52,049 nt of DNA, taken from NCBI GenBank assembly GCA_038247175.1, contig JBBRVD010000006.1, forward strand, positions 1 to 52,049. Direction: 5' to 3'. How positions within the stretch are numbered: the first letter of the stretch is position 1; every line of letters begins with the position of its first letter. The position numbers were made by a program, and so were the translations under genes. The notes under the pieces were generated by a model. It saw only the letters and a list, made by a program, of their open reading frames with translations. It did not search any database and was not told where the DNA came from. This DNA comes from CAISIP01 sp038247175 (GTDB taxonomy: Bacteria; Pseudomonadota; Gammaproteobacteria; Burkholderiales; Burkholderiaceae_C). Positions 34,238-42,388 of the stretch are shown piece after piece.

Positions 34238-35149
34238 TCAGTTGGATGCGGCCGGTGTGCCCGTGGGCAGTAGCGGTACCGAAGGAATCTGCGCCGGCAG
34301 GTTGCCGCGGCCCAGCGCACCGCCGCGAATCGCCGGACGTACCCGTGAATGTGGATAACGCGACTCGGGTGTGGCCGCCGCCGGTGGTGGTGGCGCGGGT
34401 GGTTTGAGCCCGGCGTATAACGCCATCACGTTCTTGACGTAATTCTGCGTTTCCTTGTAGTTCGGAATCCGGTTGCCGGCTCGCATGACGGCGCCTTCAC
34501 CAGCGTTGTAGGCCGCCAACGCCAGCTCCAGTTCGCCTGGGAACATGTTGATCAGGTCGCGCAGGTACCGCACACCGGCTCGGATATTGGTGCGCGGGTC
34601 TGTCAGCTTGCGCTCTAGCGGGCCGTGCCGGTCGGTGTCGACACCATACCGGCGCGCGGTATCGGGCATCAGTTGCATCAGGCCGATGGCGCCCTTGGGT
34701 GACACCGCGCTGGTATTGAAGCCCGACTCGGTGACGATCAACGCCTGCAGCAGTTCGTAGTCGATGTTGTGGTCGTTCGACGCATCCTGCAGGATCTGCC
34801 GTACCGACTTGTAGCTCGGCGAGTTGTCGAAGAATGCCAGCAGCCTGGCTGGCGGCGGCGCTGGGGCTGGCTGCGGTTCGGGAGCAAGCGGCGACGGGGC
34901 GATCCGCTCGGACGGCGGCGGATCGAGCCGGTTGTCGAAGGTTTCGGCGCTGCGGTAGAACAACTCATATCGCGCATCGACCTGCTCGGTCGCGAAATGC
35001 ACCACGCCCTGCGTATCGACGAATCCCCAGACATCGGCCCTGGCCTGTGCCGGCCCGCACAACAGCGCGCCAGCCACGGCCACAGCCAGCACAACGGCCG
35101 GGCGTGCCGCCAGCCAGCGCGACCAGGCATGACGCCATAGAGCCATCAT
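34238..35149 (-). CDS. Soluble lytic transglycosylase (SLT domain, DUF4124-like N-terminus)
   Basis: A 303-residue secreted murein-cleaving enzyme. It has a signal peptide (about residues 1-38), a short DUF4124-like beta region (DVWGFVDTQGVVHFATEQ), a Pro-rich linker, and an SLT goose-lysozyme-like domain: catalytic Glu in IVTESGFNTSAVSPKGAIGL, then MQLMPDTARRYG and ALAAYNAGEGAV. The C-terminal tail is Pro/Ala-rich and probably flexible. Its ATG shares one base with the parE stop (TGATG), indicating translational coupling between parE and this gene; parC follows 70 bases later. Confidence 0.88.
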   Translation of the reverse strand: MMALWRHAWSRWLAARPAVVLAVAVAGALLCGPAQARADVWGFVDTQGVVHFATEQVDARYELFYRSAETFDNRLDPPPSERIAPSPLAPEPQPAPAPPPARLLAFFDNSPSYKSVRQILQDASNDHNIDYELLQALIVTESGFNTSAVSPKGAIGLMQLMPDTARRYGVDTDRHGPLERKLTDPRTNIRAGVRYLRDLINMFPGELELALAAYNAGEGAVMRAGNRIPNYKETQNYVKNVMALYAGLKPPAPPPPAAATPESRYPHSRVRPAIRGGALGRGNLPAQIPSVPLLPTGTPAASN

Positions 35150-37140
35150 CAGACGTCGATCTCCACCGTATCGCCGTGCAACTCCATCAGCTCCCGCCGA
35201 GCGGCGGCCTCACCCTTGCCCATCAGCTTGGTGATCAGGCTCTCGGTGGCACCGAAGTCGATCGAACCCAGGCGCACCGGCAATAACCGGCGGGTGTCCG
35301 GATTGAGCGTGGTATCCCACAGTTGTTCTGCGTTCATTTCTCCCAGTCCCTTGAATCGGCTGATGTTCCAGGCGTTTTCGCGCACACCTTCCTTGCGCAG
35401 CTTGTCCAGGATGGCGGCCAGTTCCCCTGCGTCCAGCGCGTAGGACTTGGAGGCCGGCTTCTTGCCCCGCGCGGGTGCATCGACCCGAAACAACGGCGGA
35501 CGCGCCACGAACACGTTGCCATTTTCAACCAGTTTCGGGAAATGGCGAAAGAACAACGTCAACAAAAGTACCTGGATATGCGATCCATCGACGTCGGCGT
35601 CGCTCAGGATACAGACCTTACCGTAGCGCAATCCCGACAGGTCGGGGTTGTCGTGGGGCCCGTGCGGGTCGACGCCGATGGCCACTGCGATGTCGTGGAT
35701 CTCGGTATTGGCAAACAACCGGTCCCGCTCGACCTCCCAGGTATTGAGCACCTTGCCACGCAGCGGCAAGACAGCCTGCGACTCCTTGTCGCGGCCCATC
35801 TTGGCGCTGCCGCCAGCCGAGTCCCCCTCGACCAGGAATACCTCGTTGTGTGACAGGTCGCGGCTTTCACAGTCGGTGAGTTTGCCCGGCAGCACCGCCA
35901 CGCCGGAGCCCTTGCGTTTCTCGACCTTCTGGCCCGCCTTTTGCCGCACCTGGGCCGCCTTGATCGCCAGTTCGGCCAGCTTGCGGCCGTATTCCACATG
36001 CTGGTTCAGCCACAACTCCAGGGACGGACGCACGAAGCCGGATACCAGTCGCACCGCATCGCGCGAATTGAGCCTTTCCTTGATCTGGCCCTGAAACTGC
36101 GGATCGAGCACCTTGGCCGACAACACGTAACTGGCGCGGGCAAAAACGTCCTCGGGCAGCAGCTTGACGCCCTTGGGAAGCAACGCATGGAGCTCGATGA
36201 AGCTCTTGACCGCCGTGAACAGGCCGTCGCGCAGGCCGCTGTCGTGGGTACCACCCGCGCTGGTCGGGATCAGGTTGACATAACTCTCACGCAAAGGGGC
36301 ACCGTCCTCGGTGAACGCCACGCACCACTGGGCGCCCTCGCCTTCGGCAAAACTGTCGTGGCCGCTATCGGCGAACGACTCGCCCTCGAACAGCGGAATC
36401 ACCGGATCGGCCGACAGCGCCTGCGTCAGGTAGTCGCGCAATCCGCCCTTGTAAAGCCAGGTCTGGGTCTCGCGGGTCTTCTCGATTGTCAGCGTGACGG
36501 TGACCCCCGGCATCAGCACCGCCTTGCTGCGCAGCAGGTGCAGCAGCTCGGTCATCGGAATGGCGCTGGACTCGAAGTATTTGCCGTCCGGCCAGACCCG
36601 CACCGCGGTGCCGGTACGCCGCTCGCCTTCGCCGGCCGCCCGCAGCTGCAGCGGCTCGGCGACTTCGCCGCCTGCAAAGGCCATCTGCGCAACCTTGCCG
36701 TCACGACAGGAAGTGACCTCGAGCCGCTTCGCCAGCGCGTTGGTCACACTGACGCCCACGCCGTGCAGGCCACCCGAGAAGCTGTAGGCGCCGCCCTTGC
36801 CCTTGTCGAACTTGCCACCGGCATGCAGCCGGGTGAACACCAGTTCCATCACCGGCGCGTGTTCCTGCGGATGCATGCCGAACGGGATGCCGCGCCCGTC
36901 ATCCTCGATCGTGACCGAGTGATCGGTGTGCAGCGTGACCCGGATCTTCTTGCCGTGGCCGGCCAGCGCCTCGTCGGCGGAGTTGTCCAGCACCTCCTGC
37001 ACGACATGCAGCGGATTGTCGGTGCGGGTGTACATGCCAGGGCGCTGGCGCACCGGCTCCAGGCCCTTCAGGACCCGGATCGAACTCTCCGAATAATCGC
37101 TGCTGCTACGGGTGTCGGTGTTGCTTGCCATCGCCGGCAT
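35149..37140 (-). CDS. parE: DNA topoisomerase IV subunit B
   Basis: A 663-residue ParE, the ATPase subunit of topoisomerase IV. The GHKL ATP site is visible as VLDNSADEALAGHG, IEDDGRGIPFGMH and GGLHGVGVSVTNALA; the Toprim metal site as VEGDSAGGSAKMGRDKESQA and DADVDGSH; the C-terminal RFKGLGEMNAEQLWDTT is typical. The length fits ParE rather than the longer GyrB. A second ATG lies at 37131; neither has a strong ribosome binding site. It starts the parE-transglycosylase-parC unit. Confidence 0.92.
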   Translation of the reverse strand: MPAMASNTDTRSSSDYSESSIRVLKGLEPVRQRPGMYTRTDNPLHVVQEVLDNSADEALAGHGKKIRVTLHTDHSVTIEDDGRGIPFGMHPQEHAPVMELVFTRLHAGGKFDKGKGGAYSFSGGLHGVGVSVTNALAKRLEVTSCRDGKVAQMAFAGGEVAEPLQLRAAGEGERRTGTAVRVWPDGKYFESSAIPMTELLHLLRSKAVLMPGVTVTLTIEKTRETQTWLYKGGLRDYLTQALSADPVIPLFEGESFADSGHDSFAEGEGAQWCVAFTEDGAPLRESYVNLIPTSAGGTHDSGLRDGLFTAVKSFIELHALLPKGVKLLPEDVFARASYVLSAKVLDPQFQGQIKERLNSRDAVRLVSGFVRPSLELWLNQHVEYGRKLAELAIKAAQVRQKAGQKVEKRKGSGVAVLPGKLTDCESRDLSHNEVFLVEGDSAGGSAKMGRDKESQAVLPLRGKVLNTWEVERDRLFANTEIHDIAVAIGVDPHGPHDNPDLSGLRYGKVCILSDADVDGSHIQVLLLTLFFRHFPKLVENGNVFVARPPLFRVDAPARGKKPASKSYALDAGELAAILDKLRKEGVRENAWNISRFKGLGEMNAEQLWDTTLNPDTRRLLPVRLGSIDFGATESLITKLMGKGEAAARRELMELHGDTVEIDV

Positions 37141-37169
37141 TGTATGCCGAGCGTTTCGATTTGACTGGA

Positions 37170-37198
37170 TACAAACACAGTCTCCCGAAACGTTTGTA
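37170..37198. promoter_or_regulatory. Inverted repeat TACAAAC-N15-GTTTGTA between parE and an MFS gene
   Basis: TACAAAC (37170-37176) and GTTTGTA (37192-37198) form a perfect 7-base inverted repeat in the 91-base divergent gap. It may be an operator for the MFS gene or parE; no cognate regulator gene lies nearby. Confidence 0.3.
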
Positions 37199-37231
37199 CC
37201 GCAGTACCTCCGATTTCAGTACATTTCCCGC

Positions 37232-38467
37232 ATGCCGTCGTCGCAAAAACCCCTCTCGCTGACCCAGATGCTGCTGTGCAGCGCTGCCATCGTGACCCTG
37301 ACCATGGGGATCCGCCACGGTTTCGGTCTGTGGCTGCTGCCGGTGACGCAATCCATGGACTGGACACGCCAGACCTTCTCGCTGGCAATCGCGATCCAGA
37401 ACATCTCCTGGGGCGTGGCCGGTGTCTTTGCCGGCATGCTGGCCGACAAGTTCGGCGCCACGCGACTGCTCATGGCTGGAGCGGTCACCTACGCGCTCGG
37501 GCTGATAGGCATGGCGCATGCACCGACCCCGTTGTGGTTTGCCGGCAGCGCCGGCGTGCTGATCGGCGTGGCCCAGGCCGGCACCACCTTTGCGGTCCTG
37601 TATGGCGTCATCGGTCGCAATGTGCCGGCTGAACGCCGCTCCTGGGCCATGGGCATTACCGCCGCGGCCGGCTCTTTCGGTCAGTTCCTGATGGTGCCAG
37701 TGGAGGGTTTCCTCATCTCCACGCTCGGCTGGCAAGACGCGCTGGTGGTACTGGGCATGGTGGTGCTGCTGGTCATCCCGCTGGCCTATGGCCTGCGCGA
37801 ACCAGCATTTGGCGGCGGCAGCAGTCCAATTCGGCGCGAACAGACCATCATGCAGGCGATGCAGGAGGCCTTCCGCTACCCCAGCTTCCAGCTACTGACG
37901 GCGGGTTTTTTCGTCTGCGGTTTCCAGGTCGTGTTCATCGGCGTGCATCTGCCCAGCTATCTGAAGGACCACGGCATGGCGCCTCAGGTTGCCAGTTATG
38001 CGCTGGCGCTGATCGGCCTGTTCAACGTGATCGGCACCTATGCTGCCGGCAGCCTGGGCCAGCGCATGCGCAAGACACGTATCCTGGCCTTCATCTACCT
38101 TGCACGGGCGGTGGTCATCAGCGTATTCCTGCTGGTGCCCCTGACGCCGGCGAGTGTCTATGTCTTTGCCAGCGTGATGGGACTGTTGTGGTTATCCACC
38201 GTGCCGGCGACCAACGCGGCGGTGGCCCAGATCTTCGGCGTGGCTCATCTGTCGATGCTTGGCGGCTTCGTGTTCCTCAGTCACCAGGTCGGTTCCTTCC
38301 TCGGCGTGTGGATGGGTGGCCTGTTGTATGACCTGAGCGGCAATTACGACGTCGCCTGGACGATCGCAATCGCACTGGGCGTGCTCGCGGCACTGATCAA
38401 CCTGCCGGTCAATGAAGCGGCGATCCGGCGCAGCGCCACACCGGCGGCAGCTGCAGCGCGAGGATGA
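37232..38467 (+). CDS. MFS transporter (monocarboxylate/OFA-like)
   Basis: A 411-residue twelve-helix major facilitator. The N-terminal signature reads MGIRHGFGLWLLPVTQ, and loop 2-3 is GMLADKFGATRLLMAG. It resembles the branch of MFS carriers around YbfB/OFA and monocarboxylate transporters; the substrate is unknown. ATG 37232 follows the conserved length; an upstream in-frame ATG overlaps the parE start and was rejected. It ends two bases before a 43-codon gene, suggesting coupled translation. Confidence 0.82.
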   Translation: MPSSQKPLSLTQMLLCSAAIVTLTMGIRHGFGLWLLPVTQSMDWTRQTFSLAIAIQNISWGVAGVFAGMLADKFGATRLLMAGAVTYALGLIGMAHAPTPLWFAGSAGVLIGVAQAGTTFAVLYGVIGRNVPAERRSWAMGITAAAGSFGQFLMVPVEGFLISTLGWQDALVVLGMVVLLVIPLAYGLREPAFGGGSSPIRREQTIMQAMQEAFRYPSFQLLTAGFFVCGFQVVFIGVHLPSYLKDHGMAPQVASYALALIGLFNVIGTYAAGSLGQRMRKTRILAFIYLARAVVISVFLLVPLTPASVYVFASVMGLLWLSTVPATNAAVAQIFGVAHLSMLGGFVFLSHQVGSFLGVWMGGLLYDLSGNYDVAWTIAIALGVLAALINLPVNEAAIRRSATPAAAAARG

Positions 38468-38469
38468 CC

Positions 38470-38601
38470 ATGCCGGCACCGACCTGGCGCCGTCTGCTGG
38501 CCTGGGCCCTGGCCCTGGCCATACTGGCTGGCGTTTTCGCGCTGTACCTGCAGCCCGATTTCATGGTGCAACTGGCTCAACTGGGTTGGGCCTGTTTCTG
38601 A
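38470..38601 (+). CDS. 43-residue single-helix membrane peptide
   Basis: Begins two bases after the MFS stop and ends one base into the leader of the methyltransferase gene. The translation starts MPAPTWRRLLAWALALA, continues through one hydrophobic helix (about residues 9-28) and ends LQPDFMVQLAQLGWACF. The tight packing between two genes, the complete helix and the conserved-looking aromatic C-terminus argue for a real gene. Possibly an accessory peptide of the transporter; that is inference. Confidence 0.55.
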   Translation: MPAPTWRRLLAWALALAILAGVFALYLQPDFMVQLAQLGWACF

Positions 38602-38617
38602 TGGAGGCGCAGATCCG

Positions 38618-39226
38618 ATGAGCGGCCAGCTGCACGGCGGCGAAGCCGCTTCTGGCTGGATACAACGCTGGTCGCACCTGGTGCCCAGCGGTGGCTGCGT
38701 GCTCGACCTGGCCTGCGGCCACGGTCGCCATGTGCGCTGGTTCGCATCGCGCGGCCACCCGGTCGTCGCGCTCGACCGCTCGCAGGAGGCACTTGATGCG
38801 ATCGCCGACCTGACCGCGGGACCCGAGGCTCCCCGCGTGCAAACGCTGCAGGCGGATATCGAAAACCTTGCCTGGCCGCTGCTGCAGGATGGCAAGGAGC
38901 AGACTTTCGACAGCGTTGTCGTCACGAACTACCTGTGGCGTCCCTTGTTGCCGACCGTCGTGCGCAGCGTCGCGCCCGGCGGCGTGTTGTTGTACGAAAC
39001 CTTTGCCCATGGCAATGCCTCGGTCGGCAGACCTGCGCGGCCCGACTTCCTGCTGCAACCCGGAGAACTGCTGCAAGCCTGTCGGGACCTGCGCATCGTC
39101 GCCTACGAAGACGGTTTCTGTGCCGACCCGCCGCGCTTCGTGCAGCGTATTGCGGCCGTACGCGAGGCGCATCCCGACGCCGCCCGGCGGGGCGAGACCG
39201 ATACGCCGCAACGCTACCTCCTGTAA
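38618..39226 (+). CDS. Class I SAM-dependent methyltransferase
   Basis: A 202-residue Rossmann methyltransferase. Motif I is GCVLDLACGHGRHVRWFA (about residues 27-44), motif II ends VVALDRSQEAL, and a later VVVTNYLWRPLL sits at motif IV. The fold resembles TehB/UbiE-like small-molecule methyltransferases; the substrate is unknown. GGAGG lies ten bases before the ATG and overlaps the end of the 43-codon gene, so the MFS, peptide and methyltransferase probably share a transcript. dapA follows 55 bases later. Confidence 0.82.
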   Translation: MSGQLHGGEAASGWIQRWSHLVPSGGCVLDLACGHGRHVRWFASRGHPVVALDRSQEALDAIADLTAGPEAPRVQTLQADIENLAWPLLQDGKEQTFDSVVVTNYLWRPLLPTVVRSVAPGGVLLYETFAHGNASVGRPARPDFLLQPGELLQACRDLRIVAYEDGFCADPPRFVQRIAAVREAHPDAARRGETDTPQRYLL

Positions 39227-39281
39227 CGGGGCGTACCGGTTGACTGGGTAGAATGCGGATTTTCCGACCGTGACCGTGCAC

Positions 39282-40163
39282 ATGACACCTCTGACAGGCA
39301 GCATCGTGGCCCTCGTGACCCCGATGCACGACGACGGCAGCGTGGACTATCCGGCGCTGCGCAGGCTGATCGACTGGCACATCGACCAGGGAACAGATTG
39401 CATCGGTGTGGTCGGCACCACCGGCGAATCCCCGACGGTCAGTGTCGAAGAACACTGCGAGATCATCCGTGTCGCCGTCGAGCAGTCCCGCAAACGGGTG
39501 CCGATCATGGCCGGCTGCGGCGCCAACTCGACGGCCGAGGCCATCGAGCTGACCCGGTTCGCGCACGAGGTCGGCGCCGACTGCCACCTGCAGGTCGTCC
39601 CTTATTACAACAAGCCATCGCAGCAAGGCCTGTACCGGCATTTCAGGACCATCTCCGAGGCGGTCGACTTGCCGATGGTGCTCTACAACGTTCCGGGCCG
39701 CAGCGTCGCCGACCTGGCCCACGAGACCGTGCTGCGCCTGGCGCAGATCCACGGCATCGTCGGTATCAAGGACGCCACCGGCAACCTGGAGCGCGGACAG
39801 TGGCTGATCCGCGATGTTCCCGAGGGATTCGCCGTCTATTCCGGCGACGACCCGACCGCCGTGGCCCTGATGTTGTGTGGCGGCCAGGGCAATGTCAGTG
39901 TCACGGCCAACATCGCTCCGCGCCAGATGCATGAGTTGTGTATCGCCGCGATGGCCGGCGATGCGCGGCGCGCCATGGAGATCCAACGCAGGCTGATGCC
40001 GGTGCACAAGCAGTTGTTCGTGCAGGCCAATCCTATCCCTCTCAAGTGGGCCATGCAGCGCATGGGCCTGTGCGGCAGCGCCATGCGCCTTCCGATGACG
40101 CCACTGGAGCCCGAATTCGTGCCCGTGGTGGAAGACGCCCTGCGCCAGGGCGGCCTGATCTGA
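39282..40163 (+). CDS. dapA: 4-hydroxy-tetrahydrodipicolinate synthase
   Basis: A 293-residue DapA, which condenses pyruvate with aspartate semialdehyde in lysine and peptidoglycan-precursor synthesis. The Schiff-base lysine is in GIKDATG (about residue 162), the tyrosine dyad in YYNKPSQQGLY, and the pyruvate loop GTTGESPTV. ATG 39282 begins MTPLTGSIVALVTP; GTG codons at 39270 and 39276 are alternative starts. It is followed closely by bamC and an MBL hydrolase, the usual betaproteobacterial order. A TAGAAT near 39250 may be its -10 element. Confidence 0.92.
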   Translation: MTPLTGSIVALVTPMHDDGSVDYPALRRLIDWHIDQGTDCIGVVGTTGESPTVSVEEHCEIIRVAVEQSRKRVPIMAGCGANSTAEAIELTRFAHEVGADCHLQVVPYYNKPSQQGLYRHFRTISEAVDLPMVLYNVPGRSVADLAHETVLRLAQIHGIVGIKDATGNLERGQWLIRDVPEGFAVYSGDDPTAVALMLCGGQGNVSVTANIAPRQMHELCIAAMAGDARRAMEIQRRLMPVHKQLFVQANPIPLKWAMQRMGLCGSAMRLPMTPLEPEFVPVVEDALRQGGLI

Positions 40164-40189
40164 CAACACCTATCCCGAAGGACACTCTG

Positions 40190-41287
40190 GTGAACGCTAT
40201 TACACGACTGGCCATGCTGGGCCTGAGTCTGACGCTGGGCGCATGTTCGGTGCTGCAGTCGGACAAGGTCGACTACAAGAGCGCATCGACCGCGCCCTCG
40301 CTGGCCGTCCCCCCGGACTTGACCCAGCTTTCGCGCGACAACCGTTATGCCATTCCCGGCGGTCCGGTCACCGCATCGAGCTATCAGCTCGGTCAGGCCG
40401 GCCCGGCCGTTCCGGTGGCCGTGGCCACGATCGCCGATGTCCGCATCGAACGCTCCGGCAATCAGCGCTGGCTCGTTGTCAAGCGCCCGCCCGAGGTATT
40501 GTGGGATCCGATCAAGGAGTTCTGGCAGGAATACGGATTCCTGCTCTCGATGGACCAGAAGAACCTGGGCATCATGGAAACCGACTGGGCCGAGAACCGC
40601 GCCAAGATTCCGCAGGACCTGATCCGCCAGTCGCTGGGCAAGATATTCGACTCGCTCTACTCGACCGCCGAACGCGACCGCTTCCGTACCCGGCTCGAGC
40701 GCAATGCGGCCGGCGAGACTGAGATCTACGTCAGTCACCGCGGCATGATCGAGGTGTACCGGTCCGGCAACGCCGCCACCGCCACCGGCGATGCATCCAC
40801 CGTCTGGCAGCCTCGGCCGGCCGAACCGGAGTTGGAAACCGAGTTCCTGCGCCGGATGATGGTCAAGCTCGGTGTCTCACAGGAACAGGCCAAGGCCGCC
40901 ACGGCCGCGGGTCTGGCGCAGCCCTCGGTCCGAATCGCCCAATTCGACGGTCAACCCGTGGTGCAGATCGACGACAACTTCGACCGCGCCTGGCGTCGTG
41001 TCGGTCTGTCACTGGACCGCACCGGCTTCACGGTGGAGGACCGCGACCGCAGTCGGGGCATCTACTTTGTGCGGTATGTCGAACCCAACCCGGACCGCCA
41101 GGATCCCGGCTTCCTGGGCCGGCTGTTCGGCGGCAGCGCCAAGACTAACTCGCCGGTCAAGTACCGCATTGCAGTGCGTTCACAGGGCGACAGCACCACC
41201 GTGTCCGTACTGAACGACGCGGGCACGGCCGAGACGTCTGCCAATGCCCAGCGTATCGTCAAGGTAATTGCCGACGACCTCAAGTAG
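40190..41287 (+). CDS. bamC: Outer membrane protein assembly factor BamC
   Basis: A 365-residue lipoprotein of the BAM complex, which inserts beta-barrel proteins in the outer membrane. It starts at GTG 40190 with GAAGGA a few bases upstream; the lipobox is LTLGAC with Cys19. The long unstructured N-terminus that contacts BamD (YKSASTAPSLAVPPDL, ISQLSRDNRY-like LTQLSRDNRYAIP) and two helix-grip domains (around residues 100-220 and 255-360) are present. Gene position after dapA is the common one. Confidence 0.9.
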   Translation: MNAITRLAMLGLSLTLGACSVLQSDKVDYKSASTAPSLAVPPDLTQLSRDNRYAIPGGPVTASSYQLGQAGPAVPVAVATIADVRIERSGNQRWLVVKRPPEVLWDPIKEFWQEYGFLLSMDQKNLGIMETDWAENRAKIPQDLIRQSLGKIFDSLYSTAERDRFRTRLERNAAGETEIYVSHRGMIEVYRSGNAATATGDASTVWQPRPAEPELETEFLRRMMVKLGVSQEQAKAATAAGLAQPSVRIAQFDGQPVVQIDDNFDRAWRRVGLSLDRTGFTVEDRDRSRGIYFVRYVEPNPDRQDPGFLGRLFGGSAKTNSPVKYRIAVRSQGDSTTVSVLNDAGTAETSANAQRIVKVIADDLK

Positions 41288-41296
41288 GCCAGCACG

Positions 41297-42073
41297 ATGT
41301 TGCGGCTCCGCAACCTGGGCAGCGGCAGCTCGGGCAACGCAACCATCATCGAAGGCCGCTGCGGCATCAGCGTCACCCGGCTGCTGGTCGATTGCGGCCT
41401 GGGGATTCGCCAGCTGGAGCAGAGGCTGGCACTTGCCGGTCTCGGATCCGCAGACATCGACGCGATCTTCATCACTCACGAACACAGCGACCATATCGGC
41501 TGCGCACGCCAACTCGCCCTGCGCCACCGCATACCGGTCTGGATGAGCCGCGGCACCCACGCCGGTACCCGCAACGGGGATTTCGACGACTTGCTGCACT
41601 ATGCCAGCGACGGCGTGCCGATCGCGCTGGGAGACGTCGGCGTGATGCCGTTCACCGTGCCGCACGACGCCCGCGAACCACTGCAGCTGCGCTGCACCGA
41701 CGGCGCCACCGGCCTTGGCATATTGACCGATCTCGGCCACGCCACCGACCATGTTCTCGCGCACCTGTCCGGTTGCCATGCCTTGCTGCTCGAATGCAAC
41801 CATGACCCGCGGATGCTGGAGGATTCGTCCTATCCGCCTTTCCTGAAGAAGCGGGTGGGTGGCAAGCACGGCCATCTGTCCAACGCGTGCTCAGCCGAGA
41901 TTGCGGCAGCACTGCACCATCCTGGTTTGTCCACGGTCGTGGCGGCCCACCTGAGCCGGGAGAATAACCGGCCGTCGCTGGCACGCGCCGCACTGGCCAT
42001 TGCGCTGGGATGCGCCAGCACCGACGTGGGTGTCGCCGATCCGCTGCACGGCACCGATTGGATCACGGTCTGA
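41297..42073 (+). CDS. MBL-fold metallo-hydrolase (YycJ-like)
   Basis: A 258-residue metallo-beta-lactamase-fold protein. It begins LRLRNLGSGSSGNATII, has the metal motif THEHSDHIG (about residues 60-68), a further PHDARE and ECNHD with the late AAHLSRENN. This pattern matches the YycJ/WalJ type of dinuclear hydrolases, implicated elsewhere in 5'-exonuclease activity. It lies nine bases after bamC, and a strong terminator follows, so dapA-bamC-MBL forms one unit. Confidence 0.85.
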   Translation: MLRLRNLGSGSSGNATIIEGRCGISVTRLLVDCGLGIRQLEQRLALAGLGSADIDAIFITHEHSDHIGCARQLALRHRIPVWMSRGTHAGTRNGDFDDLLHYASDGVPIALGDVGVMPFTVPHDAREPLQLRCTDGATGLGILTDLGHATDHVLAHLSGCHALLLECNHDPRMLEDSSYPPFLKKRVGGKHGHLSNACSAEIAAALHHPGLSTVVAAHLSRENNRPSLARAALAIALGCASTDVGVADPLHGTDWITV

Positions 42074-42082
42074 GGTGCCGAC

Positions 42083-42110
42083 TAAAAAGCCGCCCGAAGG
42101 CGGCTTTTTA
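42083..42110. terminator. Strong bidirectional rho-independent terminator
   Basis: TAAAAAGCCGCC (42083-42094) and GGCGGCTTTTTA (42099-42110) form a perfect 12-base stem with a CGAA tetraloop. The A-run before and T-run after give a T-tract on both strands, so it can end the dapA-bamC-MBL transcript and also a small minus-strand gene. Confidence 0.92.
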
Positions 42111-42137
42111 GCTGAGGGACGAGAATTCTGGTATTGC

Positions 42138-42228
42138 TCAGGGCTTGTTGACGGCGTCAGCGGCGTCCGATGCGGCGTTGGCAGGCTATAGCAGCGACGA
42201 TCGCTGCCAGGACGAGGGATTTCTTCAT
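42138..42228 (-). pseudogene. Tiny frameshifted lipoprotein-like gene
   Basis: From ATG 42228 the frame reads MKKSLVLAAIVAAIAC, a complete lipoprotein signal with Cys16 at the lipobox, then changes to Arg-rich residues and stops at 42157. Skipping one base at 42180 restores NAASDAADAVNKP and a TGA at 42138-42140, a tail typical of entericidin-like small lipoproteins. The terminator at 42083-42110 lies just downstream. I infer a one-base frameshift, real or a sequencing error; a 23-residue product is the alternative. Confidence 0.4.
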
Positions 42229-42388
42229 GATGGAAAAGACCAGGAGATTCAGGAGACAGTTGATAGAAAGCCAGCATCGAGAATCGCGCCGACCTGGGCA
42301 TCAGGACCTCACGTCCCGTTGACCCGGCGCGATTGTATGCACAATCGCATACGATTCCTGGGTCAACCCTGAACGGGTCGGAATATAT
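42229..42388. promoter_or_regulatory. Non-coding gap with 18-base palindrome CGATTGTATGCACAATCG
   Basis: The palindrome lies at 42330-42347, with an additional GCATACGAT copy of its arm beside it. TTGACC hexamers occur on both strands around it (42319-42324 plus; minus near 42350), but neither has a convincing -10 at proper spacing. It may control the tiny lipoprotein-like gene. No other feature is evident in the gap. Confidence 0.35.

Noticed and set aside
32308..34407. 699-codon plus-strand frame opposite parC
   Set aside because: Shadow of parC; composition is typical of antisense frames and no domain is recognisable.
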